From Deltaproteobacteria bacterium (GTDB lineage Bacteria; Desulfobacterota; DSM-4660; Desulfatiglandales; HGW-15), in assembly GCA_019310485.1 (NCBI GenBank), contig JAFDEF010000015.1, positions 1-64,000 on the forward strand: 64,000 nucleotides of DNA. The letters run 5' to 3'. Under the pieces are notes generated by a model. That model searched no databases and was not told where the DNA came from. It saw only the letters and a list, made by a program, of their open reading frames with translations. The position numbers and the translations under genes are program-made. Shown one piece after another: positions 1 through 8,437 of the stretch. Position 1 is the stretch's first letter; every line of letters begins with the position of its first letter.

Positions 1-239
1 TTGAGTCACCACGGGGAAAAATCAGGCAAAAGTGCCGGCTCTTTGATGGAATTGACCCCAGGGTTGTGCACGTTGAGCATGGCTGGTGGTTTCCCGAAGA
101 GGACGGTGCGGAACGCTCGCTTCACGGAGTATGGAAGTCGAATTGTAACGTGCTTACCGATGATGACCCTGCAATTTGTAACTCCATTAGCGGTGGCTGG
201 CCTCTTCGTGGATTCCTGTGCAAGGTCTATAAAGCTTGA
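1..239 (+). CDS. Molybdopterin oxidoreductase, C-terminal end (partial)
   Basis: The third frame is open from the window edge to a TGA at 237-239. It encodes the last 78 or so residues of a large DMSO-reductase-family molybdenum or tungsten oxidoreductase. Recognisable pieces are HGWWFPEE, NVLTDDDPAICN and the terminal SGGWPLRGFLCKVYKA, which belong to the C-terminal pterin dinucleotide-binding domain of this family. The start lies outside the window, so subunit type, cofactor residues and substrate cannot be judged. A Mo/W oxidoreductase here would be a plausible client of FdhD at 16419. I am fairly sure of the family and have no basis for a specific function. Confidence 0.72.
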   Translation, partial: ESPRGKIRQKCRLFDGIDPRVVHVEHGWWFPEEDGAERSLHGVWKSNCNVLTDDDPAICNSISGGWPLRGFLCKVYKA

Positions 240-391
240 AGGCAGCAAGGAAGCAATACTCGTTCTCTTTTTCCTGTAGTCCCCAGGCATTAACTGGGGG
301 GGGTCATTCACCAGATTTGGCTCCCCCAATGGAAATGCAAGTGAGCTGTTTGACGTATCACTGTTAGTTTAGCGCGGAGGAATTAAGTGAG

Positions 392-1792
392 ATGGACCGA
401 AGAAAGGTGCCGAAAACAAACCGTTATTTTCTCAAGAAACTGGAGACAATGTCTGTAGATGAAGTGAAGAAACTCCAGTTTGAGAAAACAAAGGAAACAT
501 TAGAGAGGGCTTATTATAAAAGCAAATTCTACCGTGAAATGTTTGACAGAGCTAGAGTGACTCCAGACAAGTTCAAGAAGCTCGAAGACATTTCCAGATT
601 TCCCTTTATCGATAAGCAAGACCTGGTGAGGGATCAAGAAGAAAATCCTCCCTTTGGAACAAGGCTTTGTGTACCGCCTGGAAAAATCCGGCGTATTAAC
701 ATAACAAGCGGCACTTCTGGAATGGGCCAGGAAGTTCACTGCCATGACGAAAAGGCCATCTGGGCTGCAAATGCTTCAACAGCATCCCATTTTGCTGCAA
801 TCGGCCTGAAAAAAGGAGACATATCCGCGGTCCTGTATCCCCTGGCAACCATGACAGGTGGAATGCTCTCTTACGAAGGCCTCAGAATCTTTGGCGCCAC
901 TCCCCTGCCACTGGCTGTTTTTAACACCAACCAGAGAATCGACATGATGAGAAGATTTAGTGTGCATCATATCCTTACCACGCCTGCTTATCTCACCCGA
1001 ATAACCACTACCTGCCTTGAACGCGGCCTTGACCTTAAAAAGGAGTTTCCTCGCCTAAAAGGGATTACGCTTTCAACCGAGCCGTTTTCAGTTTCCTGGG
1101 CTCTTAAAATGGAGGAAATGTGGGAAACGACAATCCATGATATTTACGGCTCAACACAATTGAATCTTAACTATGCCATCACTTGCAAGTATGGTGCTGT
1201 TCCCGACGGAGAATTTGGTTCCTACCACCTGGCTGATCATTTTGCGCTTGTGGAGGTGCTTGATAAAGAGACCAATAAGCAGGTGAAATATGGTGAGTGG
1301 GGAGAACCTGTGATAACCACCTTTTCCAGGGAAGCCATGCCACTCATTCGCTTTAGGTCAAACGATCGCGTCAGATTGCTTCCACCCAAAACCTGTGGAT
1401 GCGGAAGAGTGGGGGCTACCTGGGAGGTGGGGACAATTTCAAGATACGATGACATGATCAAGATTAAGGCCACCAATGTTTGGCCCCAGACAGTAGATGA
1501 AGCTGTGTTTAGTTTCGATGAAATCGAAGAATACAGCGGCAGGGTCTTCATTACAAACTCAGGCCAGGAAGTAGCTCTTCTAAACATCGAATTCAAGAAA
1601 ATACCCCTGGATCAAGACAAGAAATCGGCCATTCTCAGCAGGCTCGCCGACAAGATAAAAGAGATGACCCATGTGAGCATGAAACTTGAAGAGGTGCCCC
1701 ACGGAACCCTCCCTCGCTTTGAATACAAGGCAAGGCGCTGGACCGACGAAAGGGTAGAGGGCTTGGAGAGGGTAAAATACGTTGAAAAATAA
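392..1792 (+). CDS. Phenylacetate-CoA ligase family protein (PaaK-like)
   Basis: A 466-residue adenylate-forming enzyme of the PaaK type, expected to activate an aryl or other carboxylic acid with ATP and CoA in the cytoplasm. The nucleotide-binding loop TSGTSGMGQE is near residues 105-115, YGSTQLN near 250, and the C-terminal signature SRYDDMIKIKATNVWP near 349-364. PaaK proteins have the same SxxDDMIxxxGxNVxP element. The length is slightly above the usual 430-440. The ATG is preceded by GGAGG at a suitable distance. Its position beside an AOR and a benzoyl-CoA-reductase-like cluster suggests an aromatic acid substrate, but the family also takes indoleacetate and others, so the substrate is inferred. 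Confidence 0.85.
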   Translation: MDRRKVPKTNRYFLKKLETMSVDEVKKLQFEKTKETLERAYYKSKFYREMFDRARVTPDKFKKLEDISRFPFIDKQDLVRDQEENPPFGTRLCVPPGKIRRINITSGTSGMGQEVHCHDEKAIWAANASTASHFAAIGLKKGDISAVLYPLATMTGGMLSYEGLRIFGATPLPLAVFNTNQRIDMMRRFSVHHILTTPAYLTRITTTCLERGLDLKKEFPRLKGITLSTEPFSVSWALKMEEMWETTIHDIYGSTQLNLNYAITCKYGAVPDGEFGSYHLADHFALVEVLDKETNKQVKYGEWGEPVITTFSREAMPLIRFRSNDRVRLLPPKTCGCGRVGATWEVGTISRYDDMIKIKATNVWPQTVDEAVFSFDEIEEYSGRVFITNSGQEVALLNIEFKKIPLDQDKKSAILSRLADKIKEMTHVSMKLEEVPHGTLPRFEYKARRWTDERVEGLERVKYVEK

Positions 1793-1844
1793 AAAATCTT
1801 GATCCCCCGAGTCTTATCGCTTTTTTAGTCCTTCACGGTTTTCC

Positions 1845-2177
1845 GTGGACATGATCAAACACAAAGGTTACAGAATTGCCGCAGCAGAAATAGAAAGAGT
1901 GCTTCAGGAGCACCATGCAGTGGTGGCAGCGTGTGTGGTGGGAGTTCCTGATGAGACGGTAGGTGAAAGAGTTAAGGCGTTCGTGGTGCTGAAACAGGAT
2001 ATCAGGGGAATCAGCAGTTATGAACTGACGAGATGGTGCAGGGAGAGACTAGCTTCTGATAAGGTCCCGCACTACATAGAGTTTAGAGATATGCTACCCA
2101 AATCCAAGGTGGGCAAGATCCTTCGAAGAGAGATGCGAGCCGAGGAACAGAGAAAATTGATCTCCCAGCGGCTTTGA
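1845..2177 (+). pseudogene. Orphan C-terminal domain of an acyl/aryl-CoA synthetase
   Basis: These 110 residues match only the C-terminal lid domain of AMP-forming acyl-CoA synthetases. They begin at the hinge motif (DMIKHKGYRIAAAEIE) and include the final PKSKVGKILRRE with the conserved lysine. The large adenylating domain is absent: in-frame sequence upstream runs only 14 codons to a stop at 1800-1802 and shows no family motif. I see no convincing ribosome-binding site before the GTG at 1845. The most likely reading is a deletion remnant of a second CoA ligase next to the intact one at 392. A free-standing accessory domain is possible but less likely. Confidence 0.6.
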
Positions 2178-2303
2178 AGTCTTACCGTAGAGCAATACGA
2201 CCCTGAGTCAATACAAAGACCAGACGTGAGGAATACCTTCCTAAGTGTGTATCTCTGCTAGAGGCTTGACGCAAGGGGATAAGTATCGTGGAATGGCGCA
2301 AAA

Positions 2304-2600
2304 ATGGAAACAATCACGGTCAAGGTTCGCACCATACTGTCTATTAAGAAGATCCTGGGCAAAGGCGAAATCCAAGTGAACATTCCGGCGGGAAGCACTT
2401 TGCAGGATCTGCTCAAAGAAATGGTGCATACCTGGGGAGATAAGCTGGCATCCGAGCTATTTGATAAGGATCGTACTAAAACACTTCCCTATATTCGACT
2501 TATTATTAACGGGAGAGATATTGAATTCCTCAACGGCACGAAGACCGTTCTAAATAACGGGGATGAGGTCTTAATACTTCCTCCTGTTGGTGGCGGCTGA
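2304..2600 (+). CDS. MoaD/ThiS-family sulfur carrier protein
   Basis: A 98-residue ubiquitin-fold protein ending in VLILPPVGGG. The C-terminal glycines are the thiocarboxylated tail that MoaD-type proteins use to deliver sulfur to molybdopterin. The sequence also shows the usual NGRDIEFLNGTKTVLNNGDEV stretch before the tail (positions about 2505-2575). It sits 167 bases upstream of an aldehyde:ferredoxin oxidoreductase, a common pairing for tungstopterin enzymes, so a dedicated role in cofactor synthesis for that AOR is likely. It could instead serve general MPT synthase, since no MoaE is in the window. Confidence 0.85.
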   Translation: METITVKVRTILSIKKILGKGEIQVNIPAGSTLQDLLKEMVHTWGDKLASELFDKDRTKTLPYIRLIINGRDIEFLNGTKTVLNNGDEVLILPPVGGG

Positions 2601-2766
2601 ACAGCGGCAGTGTCAAAAGGAGCGCTATGGCATGGGGCTGTAGCAAACATGAGTCTTGAATTTGTTTTGAAGGTTTCATAAAAAGGGTTTTGGCTGACAG
2701 CTCGAAAGCTAAAACTGGGCTTTGGCCAAAATTTCAGGAAATATTTGATAGATAGGGAGGAGCGAT

Positions 2767-4641
2767 ATGTACAAAGGAGGATATACTGGAAAGATCTTGA
2801 GGGTCAATCTTACTGATCAAACTGCAAAGGAAGAACAATTACCCGTGGATACCGCAAGGGATTTTATCGGGGGAGCAGGATTTGGAATCAAGTACCTCTA
2901 CGACGAGGTGCCCGCAGGCACGGACCCCCTTGGACCTGATAACAAGCTTATCTTTGCCCCCGGCCCTTTTTCAGGCACCACCATACCCTGCGCAAGCCGA
3001 ATGGCCGTTACCGGCAAATCCCCGCTAACAGGCGCAGTGGGGATGGCACTTACGGGGGGATATTTCCCTGTGGAGCTCAAATTTGCCGGCTACGATGCAT
3101 TGATAATCGAGGGGAAGGCAAAAAATCCCACCTACCTGTGGATAAAGAACGGCGAAGTGAAGTTTCGCAGTGCAAAAAAAGTGTGGGGTATGAAAACCAC
3201 TGATACCCAGCAAATCATCAAAAACGAGCTGAACGACCAGAACGTGAGGATCGCCTGTATTGGGCCTGCAGGAGAGAACCTGTGCAAAATAGCCTGCATT
3301 ATTAACGAGATGAGGGCTGCAGGACGCAAGGGACTGGGTGCAGTGATGGGATCCAAGAATCTCAAGGCGATCGCAATCAGGGGAAAGGGGAAAGTACCTA
3401 TCGCTGATAAGGAAAAACTAAAAGCAGCAAGAGAGGGAATGACAAAAGCAATGAAGGAAAGCCATGTGCTGTATCCTAATTTCTCAAAAAAGGGCACTCC
3501 GATGGTGGTTGATGCGACTTGCGCCATGGGTATCTTCCCCACTAAGAACTTCTCGGCCACGGGTGAATATGCTCCTGCGGACAAGATCGGTGTTGACGTG
3601 CAGATGGGGCGTAATGTGGGCAGAGAGCACTGCTATGGATGCCCTGTGGGATGCAGCCAGTTAAAGCTTGCAAAGACTGCCCCTTATAAGGGAATATTAA
3701 CTGAGGGCCCGGAATACGAGACCTTTTTCTCCTTCGGCGGGGAAACGGGAGTGGACAATATCGATGCAATTATTGCCGCAGACCGGCTGGCCGACGAGCT
3801 GGGCCTGGATACCATATCAGCGGGCGTTACAATCGGTTTTGCCATGGAACTTTACGAAAAGGGGATACTGTCAAAAGAGGATACGGGAGGACTGGAACTA
3901 AACTTTGGTAACGACCAAGCAATGATTACGCTCTTGCGCCTGATGGCTTTTCGGGAAGGGATCGGCGATTTGCTTGCCGATGGTACAAAAGCGGCGGCAC
4001 AAAAAATCGGGAACGGGTCTGAGAAATACGCTGTACATGTTAAGGGTTTGGAGCTGCCCGCCTATGATGTAAGGGGTGCCAAGGCCCATGGATTAAACTA
4101 TGCAACCTCTTATACTGGTGCTGACCATAACCGCGGTTATGCATTCCAGGAAATTTTCGGTATTCCCATCCCTTATGGGGTAGACAGGTTAGCGGTAGGA
4201 GGAAAAGGGAAGCTTACCAAGTGGAACCAGGATGTTCGCTCTGCCACCTGCGATGCTCCGACCATGTGTGCTTTTCTTCTAGACATGGCCGTTGCCGAAA
4301 TAGCGACACAGAACACTGCATCTCTGATGGAAGCTGTGACCGGGCTCAAATTGAGCGCTGAAGAAGTGCAAAAAGTGGGGGAGAGGATAAACAACCTGGC
4401 AAGGGCCTTCAACGTGCGTGAAGGGTTTACCCGGGCTGACGACACCCTTCCTGAGAGACTGATGATGGAGCCTTTGAAGGAGGGAGCATCAAAGGGCCAG
4501 TTTATCAGCAAAGACGATCTAAACAAAATGCTCAATGAATATTACACTGAGAGGGGATGGGACCTTAACACAGGCGCTCCAACAAGAGGAAAGCTGGTTG
4601 AACTTGGTCTAGAATATGTAGCCAAAGACATCCACTCATAG
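2767..4641 (+). CDS. aor: Aldehyde:ferredoxin oxidoreductase (tungsten enzyme)
   Basis: A 624-residue AOR-family protein, the normal length for the family. These cytoplasmic tungsten-bispterin enzymes oxidise aldehydes to acids, or run in reverse, with ferredoxin. The N-terminal domain starts GGYTGKILRVNLT and the pterin-binding segment includes RKGLGAVMGSKNLKAIA. The cluster cysteines form HCYGCPVGCS (CX2CX3C) near residues 296-305, with the distal cysteine in DAPTMCAF near 500. The ATG has a strong GGGAGGAG upstream. A MoaD-like gene lies just upstream and an FAD/iron-sulfur oxidoreductase lies tail-to-tail downstream. It is a typical AOR and differs clearly from the BamB-like protein at 8438. 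Its substrate is unknown. Confidence 0.92.
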   Translation: MYKGGYTGKILRVNLTDQTAKEEQLPVDTARDFIGGAGFGIKYLYDEVPAGTDPLGPDNKLIFAPGPFSGTTIPCASRMAVTGKSPLTGAVGMALTGGYFPVELKFAGYDALIIEGKAKNPTYLWIKNGEVKFRSAKKVWGMKTTDTQQIIKNELNDQNVRIACIGPAGENLCKIACIINEMRAAGRKGLGAVMGSKNLKAIAIRGKGKVPIADKEKLKAAREGMTKAMKESHVLYPNFSKKGTPMVVDATCAMGIFPTKNFSATGEYAPADKIGVDVQMGRNVGREHCYGCPVGCSQLKLAKTAPYKGILTEGPEYETFFSFGGETGVDNIDAIIAADRLADELGLDTISAGVTIGFAMELYEKGILSKEDTGGLELNFGNDQAMITLLRLMAFREGIGDLLADGTKAAAQKIGNGSEKYAVHVKGLELPAYDVRGAKAHGLNYATSYTGADHNRGYAFQEIFGIPIPYGVDRLAVGGKGKLTKWNQDVRSATCDAPTMCAFLLDMAVAEIATQNTASLMEAVTGLKLSAEEVQKVGERINNLARAFNVREGFTRADDTLPERLMMEPLKEGASKGQFISKDDLNKMLNEYYTERGWDLNTGAPTRGKLVELGLEYVAKDIHS

Positions 4642-4670
4642 GCAGAGGGAGCACCCACTCGATTGAATGA

Positions 4671-7190
4671 TTAGAAGAGGTCGTTGTCTGGATCATTGTG
4701 CCCCGGCATCCTGCCGTGCTGCTGGATGTATTTCTGGATTAGCTCACTCTCTCTTTTTGAATACATTTTATCCGGTTCAAAATCAAACCAGGCTGCTTTT
4801 TCATTTTCATCCAGGGCCCGGAGCAACTCCTGCCTGAGATCGGGCGTACCCTTGATGGCAAGCACATTTTGGCCCTTGTCATAGAGCTTAAAGACGCCTT
4901 CCTCTTCCGCTACCTGGGAAATGTTTTCCCTGTTGAAAACCGAGAGCTTTTGTGGGGGCGATGGATCAGAGCTCATGTAAAGGCGCAGGTCGCACTGAAG
5001 GCAACGCTTTGCCTCTTTCAAAGCCTGATCGTTATTGAAGCCCAGACAAACCTCTTGAAACCCCCCGTGCCTGTCTTTGAGTTCAAGCTCAGGCATCTTT
5101 TCCCTGGGCCAGGAACAAAACCCCTCGTCCCTGCCAAGATACTGGCCGGGTGCGTCTCTTTCAAAAAGGACTTCTTCTATGTTGCCAGTGCCCCCAAGGG
5201 CCTTGTCAATTGACGAGGCAGCCTTCCTGCCTGCAACAACTGCATGAACAATGGAGCCTGCAAGGGAAGTAACATCACCGCCGGCATAAACACCCCTCAT
5301 GCCTGTTTCAAGAGTTTTCTCATCAACTACAATAAGACCTCCCTTTACCGAGATAGCGCTGCCTTCTTCTAAGAAAGAGAGATCCACCGCCTGGCCAATT
5401 GCAAGTATGATCTGATCAGTATACATCATTTTCCTTTTCTCGCTAAATGTGGGGTTAAATATGCCCTGATCATCGAACACTGAAACACAGTGGATCAGCT
5501 CCACTCCCTTGACCTCACCATTCTCACTAAGCACCCTGCCGGTTCCCCAGGATGTTATCAGCTTCACTCCTTCTTGAAGAGCCTCCTCTATCTGCCACTT
5601 CTGAGCAGGCATTTCATCGCGCTTTTCAAGGCACACCATGGTCACTTCCTGTGCCCCACATCTCAGGGCGGTTCTAGCCACGTCGAGCGCTACACTTCCG
5701 CCCCCAACCACAATAACTTTTTCTTTTATCCGCACACGCTCTCCCTCTGCTACTTTCGAAAGGAAGTCAACTCCCCACAGCACGTCTTGCAGTTCAACAC
5801 CTTCCAGTGCTATCTGCCTGCTTAGTTGTGCGCCCACCCCTATAAATACTACGTCAAATCCGTCATCTCTAAGCCCTTCAAGAGTGAAATCCCTGCCCAT
5901 GCGATAGTTTGGCTTAAAGTCAATGCCAAGCTCAAAAACCTCACTTATTTCCCTGTCCAGGACATCTTCAGGGAGTCGGTACCTGGGAATCCCGTACCGC
6001 ATCATGCCCCCTGCCCTGCTCCTGGCTTCAAAAACTGTAACGCTGTGCCCCTGTTTTCGAAGATAGAAGGCAGCGCTCAAACCTGAAGGACCGGCTCCGA
6101 CAACAGCCACCTTTTTCCCTGTTTCTTCTTTTACTCTTACGTTTTTCTTCCACAGGCCCTGATCAGCATCTGCTGCATATCTCTTGAGCCCGCAAATGGA
6201 GACCGCCTCATTTACTTCTCCCCTGCGGCATGCTTCCTCGCAAGGCCGAATGCATACCCTGCCAAGGATACCAGGGAAAGGCACCTTTTCTCTTATAACA
6301 GCATTTGCTTCCTCCGGCTTCCCTTGTGAAATCAGCCTCAAATATGTTGGTACATCAACATTTGCAGGGCAGGCCTTCATGCATGCTACTAAGTCTTCTT
6401 TTTCCTTACCCGGGATTAATGACTTATCTGTTAATGCCCCCGTGGGACAAACTTCAACACAGGCTGTACAAAACTTGCACCCTGACTCCTTAAGTGTGGG
6501 GGCAAGGCTTCCAACCTGCACGAGCCCCTTGGCATCATATACAAAGCCTATGGCCTCGATACCCTTCAGATCACGGCATGCTCTTACGCACCGCGTACAC
6601 CCCACACACAGGTTATAATCCCTCAGAAATAGAGGCTCGCTTTTGAGTACGGGTAAATCAGTAGGAGTCCACCTGGGAGTATCCGGCGATATTCCAACAT
6701 AGTTGGCAATGTCTTGAAGCTCGCAGTGACCAAGCTGTGGACAGCACCTCTCGTTTTCAGGAACATTGGAAGAGCACTGGGTTCGGCTGCAGCCCTCCTG
6801 CTCCGAACAGGTAAGGCAGGTGTGCGGATGGCGGGCCAAAATAGGAATCAGGTTTTGCTGCCTTTTCTTCCTGATTCGCTCGCTATCGGTCACCACGATC
6901 ATTCCTTCCACGATCTCCGTGGAGCAGGAAAATACGGGCTCTTTTTCTCCTTCAATTTCCACAACACACAAACCGCAGCCCGTAGCTGATTTTTCATGAA
7001 GCGAATTTTCAACCTTACGACCGCCCTGGTAAATGACCTCTGTCGGCTTACCTCCCTTTGCCTGCGGCAGGTCAGGATGGTAACAAAGTACCGGAATATA
7101 GATTCCCACGCTTCTGGCTGCTTCCAGGATAGTGCTCCCGGATACTGCTTCCACCGCTTGGCCGTCAATTGTAATGTTTAAAGTCTTCAT
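4671..7190 (-). CDS. NuoG-like ferredoxin / GltD-like FAD oxidoreductase fusion
   Basis: An 839-residue multidomain electron-transfer protein. In order it has an N-terminal [2Fe-2S] ferredoxin-like domain (residues 1-105, with [10 protein letters not shown]), a NuoG-type His/Cys cluster region ([14 protein letters not shown], about 118-132), two [4Fe-4S] sites ([13 protein letters not shown] and [16 protein letters not shown]), and a GltD-like module with its own cysteine-rich linker. That module has an FAD fold ([15 protein letters not shown], near 359) and an NAD(P)-binding fold ([17 protein letters not shown], near 490). Between the first and second [2Fe-2S] cysteines there is an unusually long insertion. 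Such proteins shuttle electrons between NAD(P)H and ferredoxin-like partners. The tail-to-tail AOR suggests it oxidises or reduces the AOR electron carrier, which is inference. Confidence 0.85.
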   Translation of the reverse strand: MKTLNITIDGQAVEAVSGSTILEAARSVGIYIPVLCYHPDLPQAKGGKPTEVIYQGGRKVENSLHEKSATGCGLCVVEIEGEKEPVFSCSTEIVEGMIVVTDSERIRKKRQQNLIPILARHPHTCLTCSEQEGCSRTQCSSNVPENERCCPQLGHCELQDIANYVGISPDTPRWTPTDLPVLKSEPLFLRDYNLCVGCTRCVRACRDLKGIEAIGFVYDAKGLVQVGSLAPTLKESGCKFCTACVEVCPTGALTDKSLIPGKEKEDLVACMKACPANVDVPTYLRLISQGKPEEANAVIREKVPFPGILGRVCIRPCEEACRRGEVNEAVSICGLKRYAADADQGLWKKNVRVKEETGKKVAVVGAGPSGLSAAFYLRKQGHSVTVFEARSRAGGMMRYGIPRYRLPEDVLDREISEVFELGIDFKPNYRMGRDFTLEGLRDDGFDVVFIGVGAQLSRQIALEGVELQDVLWGVDFLSKVAEGERVRIKEKVIVVGGGSVALDVARTALRCGAQEVTMVCLEKRDEMPAQKWQIEEALQEGVKLITSWGTGRVLSENGEVKGVELIHCVSVFDDQGIFNPTFSEKRKMMYTDQIILAIGQAVDLSFLEEGSAISVKGGLIVVDEKTLETGMRGVYAGGDVTSLAGSIVHAVVAGRKAASSIDKALGGTGNIEEVLFERDAPGQYLGRDEGFCSWPREKMPELELKDRHGGFQEVCLGFNNDQALKEAKRCLQCDLRLYMSSDPSPPQKLSVFNRENISQVAEEEGVFKLYDKGQNVLAIKGTPDLRQELLRALDENEKAAWFDFEPDKMYSKRESELIQKYIQQHGRMPGHNDPDNDLF

Positions 7191-7607
7191 AGAGAGCTTA
7201 ACTCCTCTGTCCCTCGCACCTGATCACAAAGAACCGGGAAAAGCCACCTTTCTGTAAACCTCCACGCTAACAAGTTGGCCTCTTCTCAGTGAAGGGGTCC
7301 AAGTGTTAAATTGGTATTTCAATTTCCCCCTTTTTTCAAGGCATAGTATGGCAAAGGGATGTGTTAGCCTTTTTTCCTTGACATTACCACAATCCCCCCT
7401 TAAAGTTACTTTGTAGCTGAAATGTATCTAAAATGTGACTTTAACAGTACTGGAAAAATCAGCCCATATGGTACAATAATCAAATAGTTACCCTACTTCG
7501 GCGAGCAAGACCGCTAATTCTGGATTTATGGAAACACTTGGCCTAATGAGTTACCCGCAAACCGTTCCACGCTAACATTTTTAATTTGTTTGCAGGAAGC
7601 ATTTCAG
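7191..7607. other. Intergenic region between divergent genes, AT-rich
   Basis: This 417-base stretch separates two divergently transcribed genes. It must contain their promoters, but I could not fix a convincing -35/-10 pair. No open frame with recognisable protein features was seen. The only structure noted is a 12-base direct repeat at its two ends (separate entry). Confidence 0.5.
7261..7577. repeat. 12-bp direct repeat pair (TCCACGCTAACA) 305 bp apart
   Basis: The 12-mer TCCACGCTAACA occurs at 7261-7272 and again at 7566-7577, both on the plus strand. The segment between them is AT-rich and has no recognisable gene. The second copy ends 31 bases before a DUF2080 (transposon-type) gene. 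It could be a duplicated insertion scar, a regulatory repeat or chance. No terminal inverted repeats were found. Confidence 0.4.
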
Positions 7608-7790
7608 ATGCCCAAAGAAAGAAACCATAGCAAAGAGTCTCCTCCAAAAACACCCAGCAAAAAAGTCAAATTTGAGGTCTACGGAGAGGAGATGATCGAA
7701 AAAGAGATCAAAATGAGTGGGAATAGCGGCAGGGTATATCTTCCTCCAGACTGGGTGGGGCACAGGGTAAAGATCATCAGGATTGATTAG
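7608..7790 (+). CDS. DUF2080-type putative transposon-encoded protein
   Basis: A 60-residue protein when read from the ATG at 7608; a TTG lies 18 bases upstream. The C-terminal half, with GNSGRVYLPPDWVGHRVKII, matches the small family COG3466/DUF2080, annotated as transposon-encoded and best known from archaea. The core looks like an AbrB-like or SpoVT-like swapped-hairpin DNA-binding strand (sGRVYLP). The first 25 residues are Lys/Ser/Pro-rich and probably disordered. It is followed by a GNAT acetyltransferase gene 27 bases downstream. No transposase is nearby. Family assignment is by motif memory, so the function is open: a transposon remnant or an antitoxin-like DNA-binding protein. Confidence 0.6.
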   Translation: MPKERNHSKESPPKTPSKKVKFEVYGEEMIEKEIKMSGNSGRVYLPPDWVGHRVKIIRID

Positions 7791-7816
7791 ACATGTTTAC
7801 CTGAAGGAATTTGCCA

Positions 7817-8251
7817 GTGGAAAAACTCGTCATTAGAAAATTGAAAAAAGAAGACGCTCCGGAAATCGCCAGGATTAACAGCGTAATCACAAAGAGCCCT
7901 CCTAAGGACGAGTTTAGGCGTACGATAAAGGAACTCGCCCAGAGCCCGGGCAATGTGAGCTATGTTGCGGAACATAATGGAAAAGTTGTGGGGTACATGA
8001 TCAGCTATTTGCTCTTCGGCGGTTTCGGAATTGGGAAAAGCGCCTGGATTGCCACCCTAGGCGTTGAACCAAAGTTCATGGGGCAGGGCATAGGCAAGGC
8101 TTTGGCAAAAAAGATATTTGATTTTCATTCAAAGAAAGGGATCAAAAGTTTCTATACGTCAGTGCGGTGGGATTCCACTGACCTTTTGTCGTTTTTCAAG
8201 ACCTTGGGGTTTGACAGAAGCAATTTCATAAACCTCAAGAAAGAAATGTAA
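7817..8251 (+). CDS. GNAT-family N-acetyltransferase
   Basis: A 144-residue single-domain acetyltransferase. It starts EKLVIRKLKKEDAPEIARIN, typical of GNAT strand 1/helix 1. The acetyl-CoA binding segment is GVEPKFMGQGIGKALAKKI, with the Q/RxxGxG/A loop. The GTG at 7817 is chosen because AAGGA lies 8 bases upstream; the TTG at 7811 would be too close to that site. Many members of this RimI-like group acetylate protein N-termini or small amines. The substrate cannot be read from sequence. It may form a two-gene unit with the DUF2080 gene before it. Confidence 0.82.
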   Translation: MEKLVIRKLKKEDAPEIARINSVITKSPPKDEFRRTIKELAQSPGNVSYVAEHNGKVVGYMISYLLFGGFGIGKSAWIATLGVEPKFMGQGIGKALAKKIFDFHSKKGIKSFYTSVRWDSTDLLSFFKTLGFDRSNFINLKKEM

Positions 8252-8437
8252 TCCCGACAGAAAGCCTTCCGCTGCCGGCACTCACGCCCCAGATTCTAAG
8301 CGCAAGCAACTTCGGTTAAGCCCGAGTTTTTTTATTCTGAAGTCAGCCCTGAAGAACGTTCTAACTTAAGCATTTGCATTCCAGGACTGAACAAGGGGTA
8401 AGGCTCGGGTTTCGGTAATCTTTAGAAAGGGAAAAAA

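Noticed and set aside
1-279. 92-codon open frame in frame 1 at the window edge
   Set aside because: The third frame over the same bases encodes recognisable molybdopterin oxidoreductase C-terminal sequence, so frame 1 is a shadow.
281-304. CCCCAG-GCATTAA-CTGGGG hairpin after the molybdopterin gene
   Set aside because: No T-run follows on either strand, so it does not qualify as an intrinsic terminator.
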